From Flavobacteriaceae bacterium (GTDB taxonomy: Bacteria > Bacteroidota > Bacteroidia > Flavobacteriales > Flavobacteriaceae): a stretch of 50,963 nucleotides of DNA. The notes below the pieces were generated by a model, which ran no database searches, was not told the origin of the DNA, and saw only the letters and a program-made list of their open reading frames with translations. Shown here piece after piece: positions 8,448-17,949 of this stretch. The DNA lies in the NCBI GenBank assembly GCA_029268555.1, contig JAQWNN010000003.1, positions 1 through 50,963 on the forward strand, in the 5' to 3' direction. The position numbers were made by a program, and so were the translations under genes. Each line of letters begins with the position of its first letter. Positions within the stretch are counted from its first letter, which is position 1.

Positions 8448-9578
8448 GTGAAAAAAATCCAAATGGTGGATTTAAAGGGTCAGTATGACTTCATTCGAGA
8501 TGAAGTTTCTGATAATATGGCTCAGATCTTAGATAATTCCACATTTATCAATGGGCCCATGGTAAAGGCTTTTCAAAAAGATATGGAAAGTTACCTAAAT
8601 ATAAAACACGTGATTCCTTGTGCTAACGGCACGGATGCACTTCAGATTGCTTTAATGGGACTTAAATTAGTCCCAGGTGATGAGGTTATAACCTCTGACT
8701 TTACATTTGCTGCTTCTGTTGAAGTTATATCATTATTAAAGTTAAAACCTGTTTTGGTCGATGTAGATCTTAAGACATTCAACATTGATCCAATAGCAAT
8801 TGAAAAAGCAATCACACCAAAGACTAAAGCCATTATACCAGTCCATCTTTTTGGACAGTGCGCTGATATGGATTCCATTTTAGGGATTGCTAAAAAGTAT
8901 AATTTATTTGTACTAGAAGATAACGCTCAAGGGATTGGCGCGACACATACTTTTGCCGATGGTACAGAAGCAAAAACAGGAACTTTAGGTCATGTTGCTG
9001 CAACCTCCTTTTTTCCTTCAAAAAACTTAGGAGCTTATGGTGACGGAGGAGCGATTTTGACTAACGACGATAAGCTGGCTTATTTTATAAGAGCAATTAT
9101 AAATCATGGTATGTATAAACGTTAGTACCACGAGGTGGTTGGCGTAAATTCTCGACTTGATGCCCTTCAAGCTGCGGTATTAAAGGTTAAGTTACAATAT
9201 TTAGATTTTTACAATGAACGAAGAAAGGAAGCGGCAATACGCTATTCTGATTATTTCAAAAATCATAAAAATCTTGTCATTCCTTATAAAGCAGGAGCAT
9301 GTAATTCACATGTATTTCATCAATATACTCTCAGAGTTCTAGATGCGGATAGAGATGGCTTGGTTGATCATCTAGCCAATTATGAAATTCCATCTGCTGT
9401 ATATTATCCAGTTCCACTTCATGCTCAAAAAGCGTATGCTGATCCTCAGGTTATTTCATCAAATTTTATAGTTACTAATAGATTAGTCAATGAAGTTATT
9501 TCTTTACCCATGCATTCTGAATTGACTAATGATCAAACACGTTTCATAGCAACGAAAGTTTTAGAATTTTTTGAATAA
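8448..9578 (+). pseudogene. DegT/DnrJ/EryC1/StrS nucleotide-sugar aminotransferase, interrupted by an in-frame TAG
   Basis: The frame from GTG at 8448 encodes a PLP-dependent sugar aminotransferase (MKKIQMVDLKGQYDFIRDEV at the start; ANGTDALQIAL about 59-69; EDNAQGIGA about 157-165; SFFPSKNLGAYGDGGA with the probable PLP Lys192). After ...HGMYKR at residue 225 comes TAG at 9123-9125, then YHEVVGVNSRLDALQAAVLK continues in the same frame to a stop at 9576-9578. Relatives read RYYH here, so a single TAT-to-TAG change explains the break; without it the protein is about 376 residues, normal for the family. Start: ATG at 8446 is out of frame (ATGTGA), so GTG is used. The rest of the frame is well conserved, so decay is recent, or this is a sequence error or readthrough. 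It follows the Stealth and glycosyltransferase genes and would supply an amino sugar. Confidence 0.88.
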
Positions 9579-9583
9579 AAATT

Positions 9584-10462
9584 TTAATTGCCTGAAGTAG
9601 TTTCTATACTTTGATCTATTTTTTTAATCAATCCTTGAATAACTTTACCAGGTCCGACTTCTGTAAAATGCGAAGCACCATCTGTTATCATTTGCTGAAC
9701 ACTTTGAGTCCAACGAACGGGAGCAGTTAGCTGTGCCATGAGATTTATTCTGATTTCTTCTGGATTAGTAATTCCAGTTGCTGTAACATTTTGATAAACA
9801 GGACAGCTAGGTACATTGAAATTCGTATTTTCAATAGCTTTTGCCAATCTTTCTTTTGCAGGTTCCATTAAAGGCGAATGAAAAGCTCCTCCTACTGGGA
9901 GTAATAAGGCTCTTCTAGCGCCAGCTTCTTTCAAAGCTTCACAAGCATCTTCAACTGCTTCTATAGCTCCTGAAATTACTATCTGTCCAGGGCAATTGTA
10001 ATTTGCTGGAACAACAACCCCTGATATGGAATCACAAATAGACTCAATTTTTTTATCTTCTAAACCTAGAACAGCTGCCATTGTTCCAGAAATTTCATTA
10101 CATGCAGCCTGCATAGCCAAAGCTCTTTCACGAACAAGAGTCAGCCCTTGCTCAAAACTTAAGACACCTGCTGCAACCAAAGCGGAAAACTCACCCAAAG
10201 AATGACCAGCGATCATTTCTGCATGGAAACGATCGTCCATGACTTCACTTAAGATAGTTGAATGTAAAAAAATAGCAGGTTGAGTAACTCTAGTTTGTTT
10301 TAAGGAATCAGCATCTTCCCCAAACATAATTTTGGTGATTTCAAAACCTAAAATTTTATTAGCTTGATTAAATCGTTTTTTTGCTACCAAACTATTTTCA
10401 TAGAGTTCTTTTCCCATACCTGGAAATTGGGCTCCTTGTCCCGGAAACACGAATGCTTTCAC
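9584..10462 (-). CDS. fabD: Malonyl-CoA:ACP transacylase
   Basis: A 292-residue enzyme that loads malonyl groups onto acyl carrier protein for fatty acid synthesis in the cytoplasm. Visible are FPGQGAQFPGMG (6-17), the nucleophile elbow GHSLGEFSAL (Ser88), conserved RERA (111-114) and the catalytic His in GAFHSPLM (His195). Length is standard. The start codon is GTG at 10460-10462; it shares its first G with the TAG stop of folA (TAGTG), implying translational coupling. Its end is 5 bp from the end of the convergent DegT gene. Confidence 0.96.
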   Translation of the reverse strand: MKAFVFPGQGAQFPGMGKELYENSLVAKKRFNQANKILGFEITKIMFGEDADSLKQTRVTQPAIFLHSTILSEVMDDRFHAEMIAGHSLGEFSALVAAGVLSFEQGLTLVRERALAMQAACNEISGTMAAVLGLEDKKIESICDSISGVVVPANYNCPGQIVISGAIEAVEDACEALKEAGARRALLLPVGGAFHSPLMEPAKERLAKAIENTNFNVPSCPVYQNVTATGITNPEEIRINLMAQLTAPVRWTQSVQQMITDGASHFTEVGPGKVIQGLIKKIDQSIETTSGN

Positions 10463-10971
10463 TAATTAAATTTTTTATATTTCAAGTACGAATAATCATG
10501 AGGCTGATCTTTTGAACTAAAATGTTTTTCTTCCTTAACCAATTTCCAATTTTTTGAATCAATTATTGGAAAAAATGCATCACCCTCAAAAGTGCTATGT
10601 ACTCGAGTTAATTCAATGCTATCTGCAATAGATATGAAAAGTGAATAAATTTCTCCTCCACCAATAACAAAAGGCTGTAAATCTTTGTCTGTTAGTTTTA
10701 AAGCCTCTTCAATAGTATGTGCAATAAATGCCCCTTGTGCCTTATAATATTTGTTATTGGTTAAAATGATATTTTTCCTATCAGGCAGTGCCTTGGGCAT
10801 AGATTCAAAGGTTTTTCTTCCCATAATTATTGCATGCCCTTGGGTAAGTTTTTTAAAGCGCTTTAAATCTTCAGAGATATGCCAAATAAGTTGATTATCT
10901 TTTCCAAGAGCGTTATTTTCAGATGCTGCAGCAATTAAAGTAATTTCATTTGAAAATTTTAATTCATTCAT
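10462..10971 (-). CDS. folA: Dihydrofolate reductase
   Basis: A 169-residue protein of standard DHFR length. It reduces dihydrofolate to tetrahydrofolate with NADPH, regenerating the cofactor oxidised by thymidylate synthase. Conserved features are ITLIAAASENNALGKDNQLIWHISEDLKRFK near the N-terminus (given in part: NALGKDNQLIWHI), the GRKTFESMP block about 51-59, and the FVIGGGEIYSLF block about 100-111. It overlaps fabD by one base, and thyA lies about 1.1 kb away on the same strand. Confidence 0.96.
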   Translation of the reverse strand: MNELKFSNEITLIAAASENNALGKDNQLIWHISEDLKRFKKLTQGHAIIMGRKTFESMPKALPDRKNIILTNNKYYKAQGAFIAHTIEEALKLTDKDLQPFVIGGGEIYSLFISIADSIELTRVHSTFEGDAFFPIIDSKNWKLVKEEKHFSSKDQPHDYSYLKYKKFN

Positions 10972-11019
10972 CCTACTAAAAGATTATTTTTGGATAAAAT
11001 TACACTTTCTTGCTAACCT

Positions 11020-12084
11020 ATGAATAAAGATCAATATCCGTTATTAACAAATATTACTTACCTCAATACTGCCTATGTTGGTTTAATGTCATCTGAGCTT
11101 GCTAAATTTAGAAGAACTCACGAAGAAGATTACCTTTCAATAGGTGGAGATTATTATAAGATAGAAGCTGATGCAAAATTGGAATCAATTCACAATAATT
11201 TTGCTTCTTTTTTTGGTCTAGCTGCTGGTCGTATCTTTGGCATTTCAAATTTTTCTTCTGGAATTAGAATAGCTCTTTCATTTTTTTCAAAGGAGATGAA
11301 AGTTATGATTATTGATGATGACTACCCCTCTTTAACTAATGCCTTTAAAGAACAAAATTTTAATTATACCATGATTGCTATGGAATATAATCTTGAGCAA
11401 GCAATTGAGAATAAATTAAAATCAGAGCCAATAGATATACTAGCATTGAGTATCGTTCAGTACACAAATGGACTATTAATTGATCAAGATTTCTTAATTC
11501 GAATAAAAAATGATTATCCTGAATTAATTATAATAGGGGATGGAACCCAGTTCTTGGGAGCTTATGAATTTAATTTCGATAAATCACCTTTTGACATGGT
11601 CATTGGAAGTGGTTACAAATGGTTATTGTCAGGATTTGGTAATGGGATTTTAATGATTTCACAAAACCTGGAAAGTAAGCTTGGTTTGGCTTTGGAAAAA
11701 ATTAGGGAACGATTTTTTCAAGGCCATTTTAATATACTAGGGTTGGCTAGTTTAGACTTTTCATTAAAACAATTAGACCAATACGATTTCAAAAAATTAA
11801 TTAAAAAGAAGTCTATCCTAAGCCAAAAAGCAAAAGCAGAACTTACCACACTTGGATTTCTTCCCCGTTGGGTATCAGAAAGGTCTAATCATAGTTCAAT
11901 TTTCAGTATTAAAGGTGGTGAGTTGTTGTTTCAATTTCTTAAAAAGAAGAATATAAGATGTGTGATAAGAGGTAAAGGGATTCGTATTTCATTTCACTTT
12001 TATAACACTGATGCTGATCTCAAAAAACTTATTCTAGCACTAAAAGAATTTAAAATTCTATATGGCAACCTTTCCCTTGATTAA
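11020..12084 (+). CDS. PLP-dependent aminotransferase, class V fold
   Basis: The 354-residue product has class V aminotransferase/cysteine desulfurase architecture: [11 protein letters not shown] near the start (about 12-22), [11 protein letters not shown] (about 171-181, the Asp and Gln that hold PLP) and [15 protein letters not shown] (about 196-210, Lys is the Schiff-base residue). The absence of an obvious active Cys loop makes IscS-type desulfurase activity unlikely; the substrate is unknown. It is monocistronic, and its last 27 bp overlap the 3' end of thyA on the opposite strand. Confidence 0.85.
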   Translation: MNKDQYPLLTNITYLNTAYVGLMSSELAKFRRTHEEDYLSIGGDYYKIEADAKLESIHNNFASFFGLAAGRIFGISNFSSGIRIALSFFSKEMKVMIIDDDYPSLTNAFKEQNFNYTMIAMEYNLEQAIENKLKSEPIDILALSIVQYTNGLLIDQDFLIRIKNDYPELIIIGDGTQFLGAYEFNFDKSPFDMVIGSGYKWLLSGFGNGILMISQNLESKLGLALEKIRERFFQGHFNILGLASLDFSLKQLDQYDFKKLIKKKSILSQKAKAELTTLGFLPRWVSERSNHSSIFSIKGGELLFQFLKKKNIRCVIRGKGIRISFHFYNTDADLKKLILALKEFKILYGNLSLD

Positions 12085-12882
12085 TGGATGTGGATTGTAA
12101 TTGAGAAGTTCAAAATCTTCATAAGTAAAATCAAAAATATTTTTAATGTTTCGGTTCAGTTTCATAATTGGCAAGGGCTTTGGAGATCGTGTAAGCTGTT
12201 CTTGAATTTGCTCCTTGTGATTAGAGTAGATATGTACATCTCCAAAAGTATGTATAAAGTCTCCTGCTTGATAATCACAAACTTGGGCAACCATCATTGT
12301 TAAGAGTGCATAAGATCCGATATTAAATGGGACTCCTAAAAAAACATCTGCACTACGTTGATATAATTGACAGGAAAGCTTATTTTCAGCAACATAAAAC
12401 TGAAAAAAAGCATGACAGGGAGGAAGAGCAGCCTTGTTATTTTTCACATTTTCAGCAAACGAAACGCTGGTGTCAGGGAGCACACTTGGATTCCATGCTG
12501 ACACCATCATCCTTCTGCTATTAGGATTTGATTTTAAAGTGTCAATTACACCTTGAATTTGATCGATACCCTCACTATTCCAATTCCGCCATTGGTGACC
12601 GTATACAGGGCCTAAATCCCCTCTTTTATCTGCCCACTCATTCCATATTTTAACACCATTTTCTTGAAGATATTCAATGTTAGTTGAGCCTTTTATAAAC
12701 CATAAAAGTTCATGAATAAGGGACTTCAAATGAATTTTTTTAGTAGTCAAAAGAGGGAACCCCTTTGAAAGGTCAAACCGCATTTGATATCCAAAAACGC
12801 TTTTTGTTCCAGTACCAGTTCTATCAGTTTTTTCTACACCCTTAGTATTGATGTGTTGAAGTAAGTCTAAATATTGTTTCAT
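12058..12882 (-). CDS. thyA: Thymidylate synthase
   Basis: A 274-residue enzyme that methylates dUMP to dTMP using methylene-tetrahydrofolate. Motifs include [11 protein letters not shown] (21-31), the Arg pair [12 protein letters not shown] (121-132), the catalytic Cys156 in [12 protein letters not shown], and DVHIYSNH near residue 220. A Bacteroidota-like insertion precedes the active Cys. The 3' end overlaps the convergent class V aminotransferase gene by 27 bp. Small open frames on the + strand in this region are shadows of this gene. Confidence 0.97.
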   Translation of the reverse strand: MKQYLDLLQHINTKGVEKTDRTGTGTKSVFGYQMRFDLSKGFPLLTTKKIHLKSLIHELLWFIKGSTNIEYLQENGVKIWNEWADKRGDLGPVYGHQWRNWNSEGIDQIQGVIDTLKSNPNSRRMMVSAWNPSVLPDTSVSFAENVKNNKAALPPCHAFFQFYVAENKLSCQLYQRSADVFLGVPFNIGSYALLTMMVAQVCDYQAGDFIHTFGDVHIYSNHKEQIQEQLTRSPKPLPIMKLNRNIKNIFDFTYEDFELLNYNPHPLIKGKVAI

Positions 12883-12938
12883 TCTCTATGCTGATTGCTT
12901 TTTCAAAAGTAGTTGCAATTGGAGGAAAGAAAGTAAGT

Positions 12939-12957
12939 TTGAAAAAAAATTTTTCAA
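12939..12957 (-). terminator. Possible AT-only hairpin after the DUF151 gene
   Basis: TTGAAAAA (12939-12946) and TTTTTCAA (12950-12957) are perfect inverted repeats in the 94-bp gap between the DUF151 gene and thyA. Composed only of weak pairs, it is a tentative terminator. Confidence 0.28.
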
Positions 12958-12976
12958 AAAAAATTAACAAATGGTT

Positions 12977-13591
12977 TTATGTTTTTCTTTTGGAAAGTTC
13001 ATCACGAACTCTTGCAGCTTTTTCGTAATTTTCTTGGAGCACTAGTGCACTTAAGAGGTTTTTGAGTTTTTTTACCGATAGTTCTGATAAATTCTCATTA
13101 AAACCTGTTTTTTTATTTTGCTCTGAAACAAAGTTTTCAATCCAATTGTCTTCAGAAAGTTTTTTCTCTCCTGATGAAACTGCTGCGGAAAACCCTGCTT
13201 TTTCTAAAATAGAATCATATGTGTAAATTGGAGAATTATATCTTAGTGCAAGAGCAATGGCATCAGAAGTTCTAGAATCAATGATTTCTTCAATTTTGTC
13301 CCTCTCGCAGATAATACTTGAGAAAAAAATTCCATCTACTAGTTTATGAATGATAACTTGCTTTACCAATATTTCAAACCTTTCAGCAAAACTTTTAAAA
13401 AGATCATGAGTCAATGGTCTACTTGGTTTTACTTCTTTTTCTAGTGCTATAGCGATTGATTGCGCTTCGAATCCTCCTATAATGACAGGTAATTTTCTAT
13501 CACCTTTACTCTCACTTAAAATTAGAGCATACGCTCCTGTCTGGGTTTCACTATAAGAGATTCCTTTTACTGACATCTGAATTAATTTCAT
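12977..13591 (-). CDS. Bifunctional nuclease domain (DUF151) protein with C-terminal UVR motif
   Basis: A 204-residue protein. Residues about 1-125 form the BFN/DUF151 domain (YALILSESKGDRKLPVIIGG and SRTSDAIALALRY), seen in plant bifunctional nucleases and widespread bacterial proteins. Residues about 168-203 form a UVR-like helical hairpin (LKNLLSALVLQENYEKAARVRDELSKR, in part LVLQENYEKAARVRDEL), as in UvrB and UvrC. This two-domain layout is common in Bacteroidota. Function is not firmly known; nuclease activity is from plant relatives only. Confidence 0.9.
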   Translation of the reverse strand: MKLIQMSVKGISYSETQTGAYALILSESKGDRKLPVIIGGFEAQSIAIALEKEVKPSRPLTHDLFKSFAERFEILVKQVIIHKLVDGIFFSSIICERDKIEEIIDSRTSDAIALALRYNSPIYTYDSILEKAGFSAAVSSGEKKLSEDNWIENFVSEQNKKTGFNENLSELSVKKLKNLLSALVLQENYEKAARVRDELSKRKT

Positions 13592-13699
13592 ATAAACAAA
13601 TTTATAGTATTTACCTTTGTTTGAGAAAAATTACGGGGTATTTGTTAATAACGAATATTTTCCTTTTTTATTGAGCTAACTAAATAGATAATTATTGGT

Positions 13700-13707
13700 T
13701 AAATTTG
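13700..13707 (+). promoter_or_regulatory. Candidate -7 box for pdhB
   Basis: TAAATTTG matches TAnnTTTG and lies 21 bp upstream of the pdhB ATG at 13729. No TTG lies 17-19 bp upstream, so support is partial. Confidence 0.4.
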
Positions 13708-13728
13708 CACCTCAATTATTAAAATCCT

Positions 13729-14706
13729 ATGAAGACTATACAATTTAGACAAGCCATTGCAGAGGCAATGAGTGAAGAGATGCGAAGGGATGAATCAATA
13801 TACCTAATGGGTGAAGAAGTAGCTGAGTATAATGGTGCTTACAAAGCCTCAAAAGGAATGCTTGATGAATTTGGAGAAAAAAGAGTAATTGATACACCAA
13901 TTTCAGAAGCAGGATTTTCAGGGGTTGGAGTAGGATCTACTATGACAGGTAATAGACCTATTATAGAATACATGACTTTTAATTTTGCCCTTGTGGGAAT
14001 TGATCAAATCATAAACAATGCATCCAAGATTAGACAAATGTCTGGTGGCCAATTTCCTTGCCCTATTGTTTTTAGGGGACCTACTGGTTCAGCTGGACAA
14101 TTAGCAGCTACACACTCCCAGGCCTTTGAAAGCTGGTATGCCAATTGTCCTGGATTAAAAGTTATAGTACCTTCTAACCCTTATGACGCAAAGGGACTTT
14201 TAAAATCTGCAATTCGGGATGATGATCCAGTAATTTTTATGGAATCAGAACAAATGTACGGTGATAAGGGGGAGGTCCCAGAAGGAGAATATACACTCCC
14301 AATAGGTATTGCTGAAATAAAACGTTCTGGAAGGGATGTAACCTTAGTCTCTTTCGGTAAAATTTTAAAAGAAGCTTTTAAAGCAGCTGAAATTCTTACC
14401 AAAGAAAATATAGAGTGCGAAATTATAGACTTAAGGACCATTCGTCCACTAGATTATCAGACCATATTCGAGTCTGTTAAAAAAACAAATCGACTTGTAA
14501 TCCTGGAAGAATCTTGGCCATTTGGAAATATATCCACAGAAATAACATATCAGGTACAAAGCCAAATTTTTGATTATCTAGATGCCCCTGTAGAGAAAAT
14601 AAATACAGCAGATACTCCAGCACCCTATTCTCCTGTTCTTTTAGAGCAATGGTTACCAAATGCTGGTGATGTTGTGAAATCAATTAAAAAAGTACTCTAT
14701 AAATAA
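13729..14706 (+). CDS. pdhB: Pyruvate dehydrogenase E1 component, beta subunit
   Basis: This 325-residue protein is the beta chain of the alpha2beta2 E1 enzyme that decarboxylates pyruvate with thiamine diphosphate. Evidence includes IYLMGEEVAEYNGAYK (23-38; the Glu contacts the cofactor), RVIDTPISEAGFSGVGVG (53-70), the transketolase pyrimidine-domain signature, GPTGSAGQLAATHSQAFE (118-135), and the C-terminal domain with IDLRTIRPLDY and ADTPAPYSPVLLEQWLP. No E1 alpha gene lies beside it; a stand-alone beta gene is usual in Flavobacteriaceae. An intergenic stretch of about 120 bp follows. Confidence 0.95.
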   Translation: MKTIQFRQAIAEAMSEEMRRDESIYLMGEEVAEYNGAYKASKGMLDEFGEKRVIDTPISEAGFSGVGVGSTMTGNRPIIEYMTFNFALVGIDQIINNASKIRQMSGGQFPCPIVFRGPTGSAGQLAATHSQAFESWYANCPGLKVIVPSNPYDAKGLLKSAIRDDDPVIFMESEQMYGDKGEVPEGEYTLPIGIAEIKRSGRDVTLVSFGKILKEAFKAAEILTKENIECEIIDLRTIRPLDYQTIFESVKKTNRLVILEESWPFGNISTEITYQVQSQIFDYLDAPVEKINTADTPAPYSPVLLEQWLPNAGDVVKSIKKVLYK

Positions 14707-14829
14707 ATTAAATTCCTTGGTTTATAAAGTCTATTTTTAACTTATTAAATTGATCTACGATTGGGTATTAAATTAAGCTTTGTTTTACTACTTTTACGGA
14801 CGAATTATTAAAAAACTAATTACATTAAA

Positions 14830-17031
14830 ATGGAATTCATCATTAAATTTTTACCTGCTTTTGGAGTTTTAGCACTTCTTTTCGTTTTTTTTAAAAACAG
14901 CTGGGTCTCTAAACAAGATGTAGGAAATGAGAAAATGGCTCGTATTGCGAAAAATATTGCGGACGGTGCAATGTCTTTTTTAAAAGCAGAATATAAAATA
15001 TTATCAATATTTGTTATTGCTGTCGCAGTGTTATTATTTTTTAAAGGACAAGCTGAAGCTGGGTCTAATGGTATGGTTGCCGTGTCTTTTATTGTTGGCG
15101 CAATTTGTTCAGCACTTTCTGGATTTATTGGAATGAAAGTAGCTACTAAAGCAAACGTAAGAACTACAAATGCGGCAAGAACCTCTTTAGGTAAAGCATT
15201 AGAAGTAGCCTTTGCTGGAGGCGCAGTTATGGGATTAGGTGTTGTTGGATTAGGTGTTTTAGGCTTGAGTGGTTTATTTGCAATTTATAGTGGACAAGGT
15301 TGGGAAATTACAGAGGTGCTAAATGTGCTTTCTGGATTTTCTCTAGGAGCATCATCCATTGCATTATTTGCACGTGTTGGTGGAGGTATTTATACGAAAG
15401 CAGCCGATGTTGGTGCTGACCTTGTTGGTAAAGTAGAAGCTGGTATTCCTGAAGATCACCCTTTAAACCCTGCAACAATTGCAGATAATGTTGGAGATAA
15501 CGTTGGTGATGTTGCTGGAATGGGAGCAGATCTTTTTGAGTCTTATGTAGGTTCAATCATTGGCACCATGGTATTAGGAGCATTAATTGTAACACCGGAA
15601 TTTAATGGTCTGGGAGCTGTATATCTTCCTTTAGCTCTAGCTGCTGTTGGTATAGTCATGTCCATAATAGGAACATTTTTTGTGCGTGTTAAAGAAGGAG
15701 GCTCCCCTCATGCGGCACTAAATTTAGGAGAGTTTGGTTCAGCAGGTTTAATGCTTGTTGCATCTTTCATTATAATAAAAGCATTCATTCCTGAGAGTAT
15801 AGAAGGTTTGCCCTCCGGCTACATGGGTGTTTTCTATGCTACTATTACTGGTCTTATAGCTGGTTTAGCAGTAGGAAAAGTTACAGAATATTATACTGGA
15901 ACTGGAACCAAGCCTGTAAATTCTATTGTAAAGCAATCTGAAACGGGTGCAGCAACAAATATCATTGCCGGTTTAGGTGTAGGGATGATGTCTACTGCAA
16001 TTCCAATTATATTAATTGCAGCAGCAATTATAGTTTCTCATCATTTTGCAGGACTCTATGGAATTGCAATTGCAGCAGTAGGTATGCTTGCCAACACGGG
16101 AATTCAGTTAGCAGTTGACGCTTACGGACCTATTTCTGACAATGCCGGCGGGATAGCTGAAATGGCAGAATTACCAAGCGAAGTTCGTGAACGTACAGAT
16201 AAATTGGACGCAGTTGGAAACACTACAGCAGCCATTGGAAAAGGATTTGCAATTGCCTCAGCTGCATTGACCGCTTTAGCTTTATTTGCTGCTTTTATGA
16301 AAACTGCTAACGTAACTTCTATTGATGTATCGCAACCTAAGATTATGGCAGGATTATTGGTAGGTGGAATGTTACCTTTCGTTTTCTCTGCCTTGTCAAT
16401 GAATGCGGTTGGAAGGGCAGCTATGGCTATGATTGAAGAGGTGCGACGTCAATTTAGAGATATCCCAGCCCTAAGAGCAGCTCTTGATGTGATGATTAAA
16501 TATGATTCAGACATGACAAAAGCCTCTGTAGCAGACAGAAAAATATTTGATGCGGCAGATGGAATTGCTGAATATGACAAGTGTGTTGAAATTTCAACTA
16601 CTGCCTCCATTAAAGAGATGGTTCTCCCTGGTGTACTTGCTATTGTAGTTCCTGTTTCAGTTGGCTTCATTGGAGGTGCGGAAATGCTTGGCGGCCTACT
16701 CGCAGGGGTAACTACATGTGGGGTATTAATGGCCATTTTCCAGTCAAATGCAGGGGGTGCTTGGGATAACGCAAAGAAAATGATTGAAGAACAAGGGAAA
16801 AAAGGAACAGATTCTCACAAAGCTGCTGTTGTAGGTGACACTGTAGGAGATCCCTTTAAAGATACTTCTGGCCCTTCATTGAATATCTTACTCAAATTAA
16901 TGTCGGTCGTTGCATTGGTTATTGCTCCAAGTATTGCAATGGATAATGTGGAGGTGACCGCCTACACAGAAAGTAAATTAAATGATAGTCAAATAGTTGA
17001 GTCGGTAGTTGAAGGAAATGAAATTAAATAA
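14830..17031 (+). CDS. hppA: Membrane-bound ion-pumping pyrophosphatase (K+-dependent type)
   Basis: A 733-residue integral membrane protein with about 16 helices. It couples hydrolysis of pyrophosphate to export of H+ and/or Na+. The pyrophosphate site is seen in [19 protein letters not shown] (about 193-211) and [20 protein letters not shown] (two stretches about 213-232), and in the C-terminal [15 protein letters not shown]. The segment [12 protein letters not shown] (about 462-473) has Ala where K+-independent pumps have Lys (GNTTKA), so K+ dependence is predicted. Which ion is pumped cannot be read safely; marine flavobacterial versions are often Na+-transporting. The gene is followed by a long inverted repeat. 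Confidence 0.96.
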   Translation: MEFIIKFLPAFGVLALLFVFFKNSWVSKQDVGNEKMARIAKNIADGAMSFLKAEYKILSIFVIAVAVLLFFKGQAEAGSNGMVAVSFIVGAICSALSGFIGMKVATKANVRTTNAARTSLGKALEVAFAGGAVMGLGVVGLGVLGLSGLFAIYSGQGWEITEVLNVLSGFSLGASSIALFARVGGGIYTKAADVGADLVGKVEAGIPEDHPLNPATIADNVGDNVGDVAGMGADLFESYVGSIIGTMVLGALIVTPEFNGLGAVYLPLALAAVGIVMSIIGTFFVRVKEGGSPHAALNLGEFGSAGLMLVASFIIIKAFIPESIEGLPSGYMGVFYATITGLIAGLAVGKVTEYYTGTGTKPVNSIVKQSETGAATNIIAGLGVGMMSTAIPIILIAAAIIVSHHFAGLYGIAIAAVGMLANTGIQLAVDAYGPISDNAGGIAEMAELPSEVRERTDKLDAVGNTTAAIGKGFAIASAALTALALFAAFMKTANVTSIDVSQPKIMAGLLVGGMLPFVFSALSMNAVGRAAMAMIEEVRRQFRDIPALRAALDVMIKYDSDMTKASVADRKIFDAADGIAEYDKCVEISTTASIKEMVLPGVLAIVVPVSVGFIGGAEMLGGLLAGVTTCGVLMAIFQSNAGGAWDNAKKMIEEQGKKGTDSHKAAVVGDTVGDPFKDTSGPSLNILLKLMSVVALVIAPSIAMDNVEVTAYTESKLNDSQIVESVVEGNEIK

Positions 17032-17073
17032 ACTGTTAAAGTAGCTACGAGTAAACTCAAGGTGAAATAATAA

Positions 17074-17121
17074 ATGAATTTTTAAGTTACTGATGACTTA
17101 ATATAAAACTTAAAAATTCAT
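17074..17121. terminator. 15-bp perfect inverted repeat between convergent hppA and deoxynucleoside kinase genes
   Basis: ATGAATTTTTAAGTT (17074-17088) and AACTTAAAAATTCAT (17107-17121) are exactly complementary around an 18-nt loop. It sits in the 162-bp gap between the 3' ends of hppA and the deoxynucleoside kinase gene, as expected of a bidirectional terminator, although it is AT-rich. I see no gene in this gap. Confidence 0.5.
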
Positions 17122-17193
17122 AATTACTTGATAAAAAAATTGCTATTAAATAAACCTCTTGGGATTTAAAAAGGTCAGTTTTGCTCGATTTTT

Positions 17194-17808
17194 TTATGTA
17201 ATTTTTGAAAGTCCCTTATCAATTTCTGCAACAACGGATTTTAAATCATCTGTGTTTTCTACAAAGTCTAGTCCGTCAACATCAATTATAATCATTTTAT
17301 TCTTATCGTAAGTACTGATCCAAGCTTCATATCGCTCATTTAATCTACTTAGATAGTCAATGCTGATACTATTTTCATATTCCCTTCCGCGTTTATGAAT
17401 TTTACTAACTAAATTAGAAATACTACTTCTGAGATAGATTAACAAATCAGGACCTTCAATCAAAGATTCTACTAAATCAAAAAGCTGTTGGTAATTTTTA
17501 AAATCACGCTGATTCATAAGCCCCATTGCATTTAGGTTTGGAGCAAAGATGTGTGCATCTTCGTATATAGTTCGGTCCTGAACAATAGTTTTTTTATTGT
17601 CTTTAAATGATAAAAGTTGTTGGAATCTACTTTTAAGGAAATAAACTTGGAGGTTAAATGACCATCGTTCCATATGGTTATAAAAATCGTCGAGATAGGG
17701 ATTGTCAATTACGTCTTCGAAATTGGCTTCCCAGTTATAGTGTTTAGCAATAAGTTCTGTTAAACTCGTTTTTCCTGCTCCAATATTTCCAGCTATGGCA
17801 ATATGCAT
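17194..17808 (-). CDS. Deoxynucleoside kinase
   Basis: A 204-residue kinase of the dCK/dGK family that phosphorylates deoxynucleosides for salvage. The P-loop is GNIGAGKTSL (7-16), the catalytic DRT/ERS-type motif appears in QDRTIYEDAHIF (about 97-108), and a lid Arg region is KIHKRGREYE (about 134-143). Length is standard. Specificity (dA/dG or other) cannot be read. It is convergent with hppA. Confidence 0.9.
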   Translation of the reverse strand: MHIAIAGNIGAGKTSLTELIAKHYNWEANFEDVIDNPYLDDFYNHMERWSFNLQVYFLKSRFQQLLSFKDNKKTIVQDRTIYEDAHIFAPNLNAMGLMNQRDFKNYQQLFDLVESLIEGPDLLIYLRSSISNLVSKIHKRGREYENSISIDYLSRLNERYEAWISTYDKNKMIIIDVDGLDFVENTDDLKSVVAEIDKGLSKIT

Positions 17809-17910
17809 TTTTTATTTTAAGAAGTCTGTATGCAAAGTAATTGCTTTTTTGAAAACAAAAAAGAAATATGCTTTTAAAACAACCATGAAAGCATTTTTTT
17901 CAAGTAAACT

Positions 17911-17939
17911 TTGTGTTTTAAAAAAAAAATGTAATTTTG
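17911..17939 (+). promoter_or_regulatory. Promoter of the metK operon
   Basis: TTG at 17911-17913 and TAATTTTG at 17932-17939 are separated by 18 bp, an exact fit to the flavobacterial consensus TTG-N17-19-TAnnTTTG. Transcription would start at about 17945-17948, right before the riboswitch. Confidence 0.7.
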
Positions 17940-17949
17940 AATAATATAA

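Noticed and set aside
9135-9578. Second half of the DegT enzyme as a gene of its own
   Set aside because: It is in frame with the first half and lacks the PLP site; GTG at 9135 is an internal Val codon.
12088-12524. Two small + strand frames of 65-71 residues
   Set aside because: They lie fully inside thyA on the other strand and show no family features; shadows of a real gene.
13597-13604. TAAATTTG on the - strand before the DUF151 gene as a promoter
   Set aside because: It is only 5 bp from the ATG and would give a leaderless RNA; no TTG at the right distance.
15308-15556. 82-residue Gln/His/Leu-rich antisense frame in hppA
   Set aside because: Its odd composition is the mirror of the conserved Gly/Asp-rich pump sequence; no own start signals.
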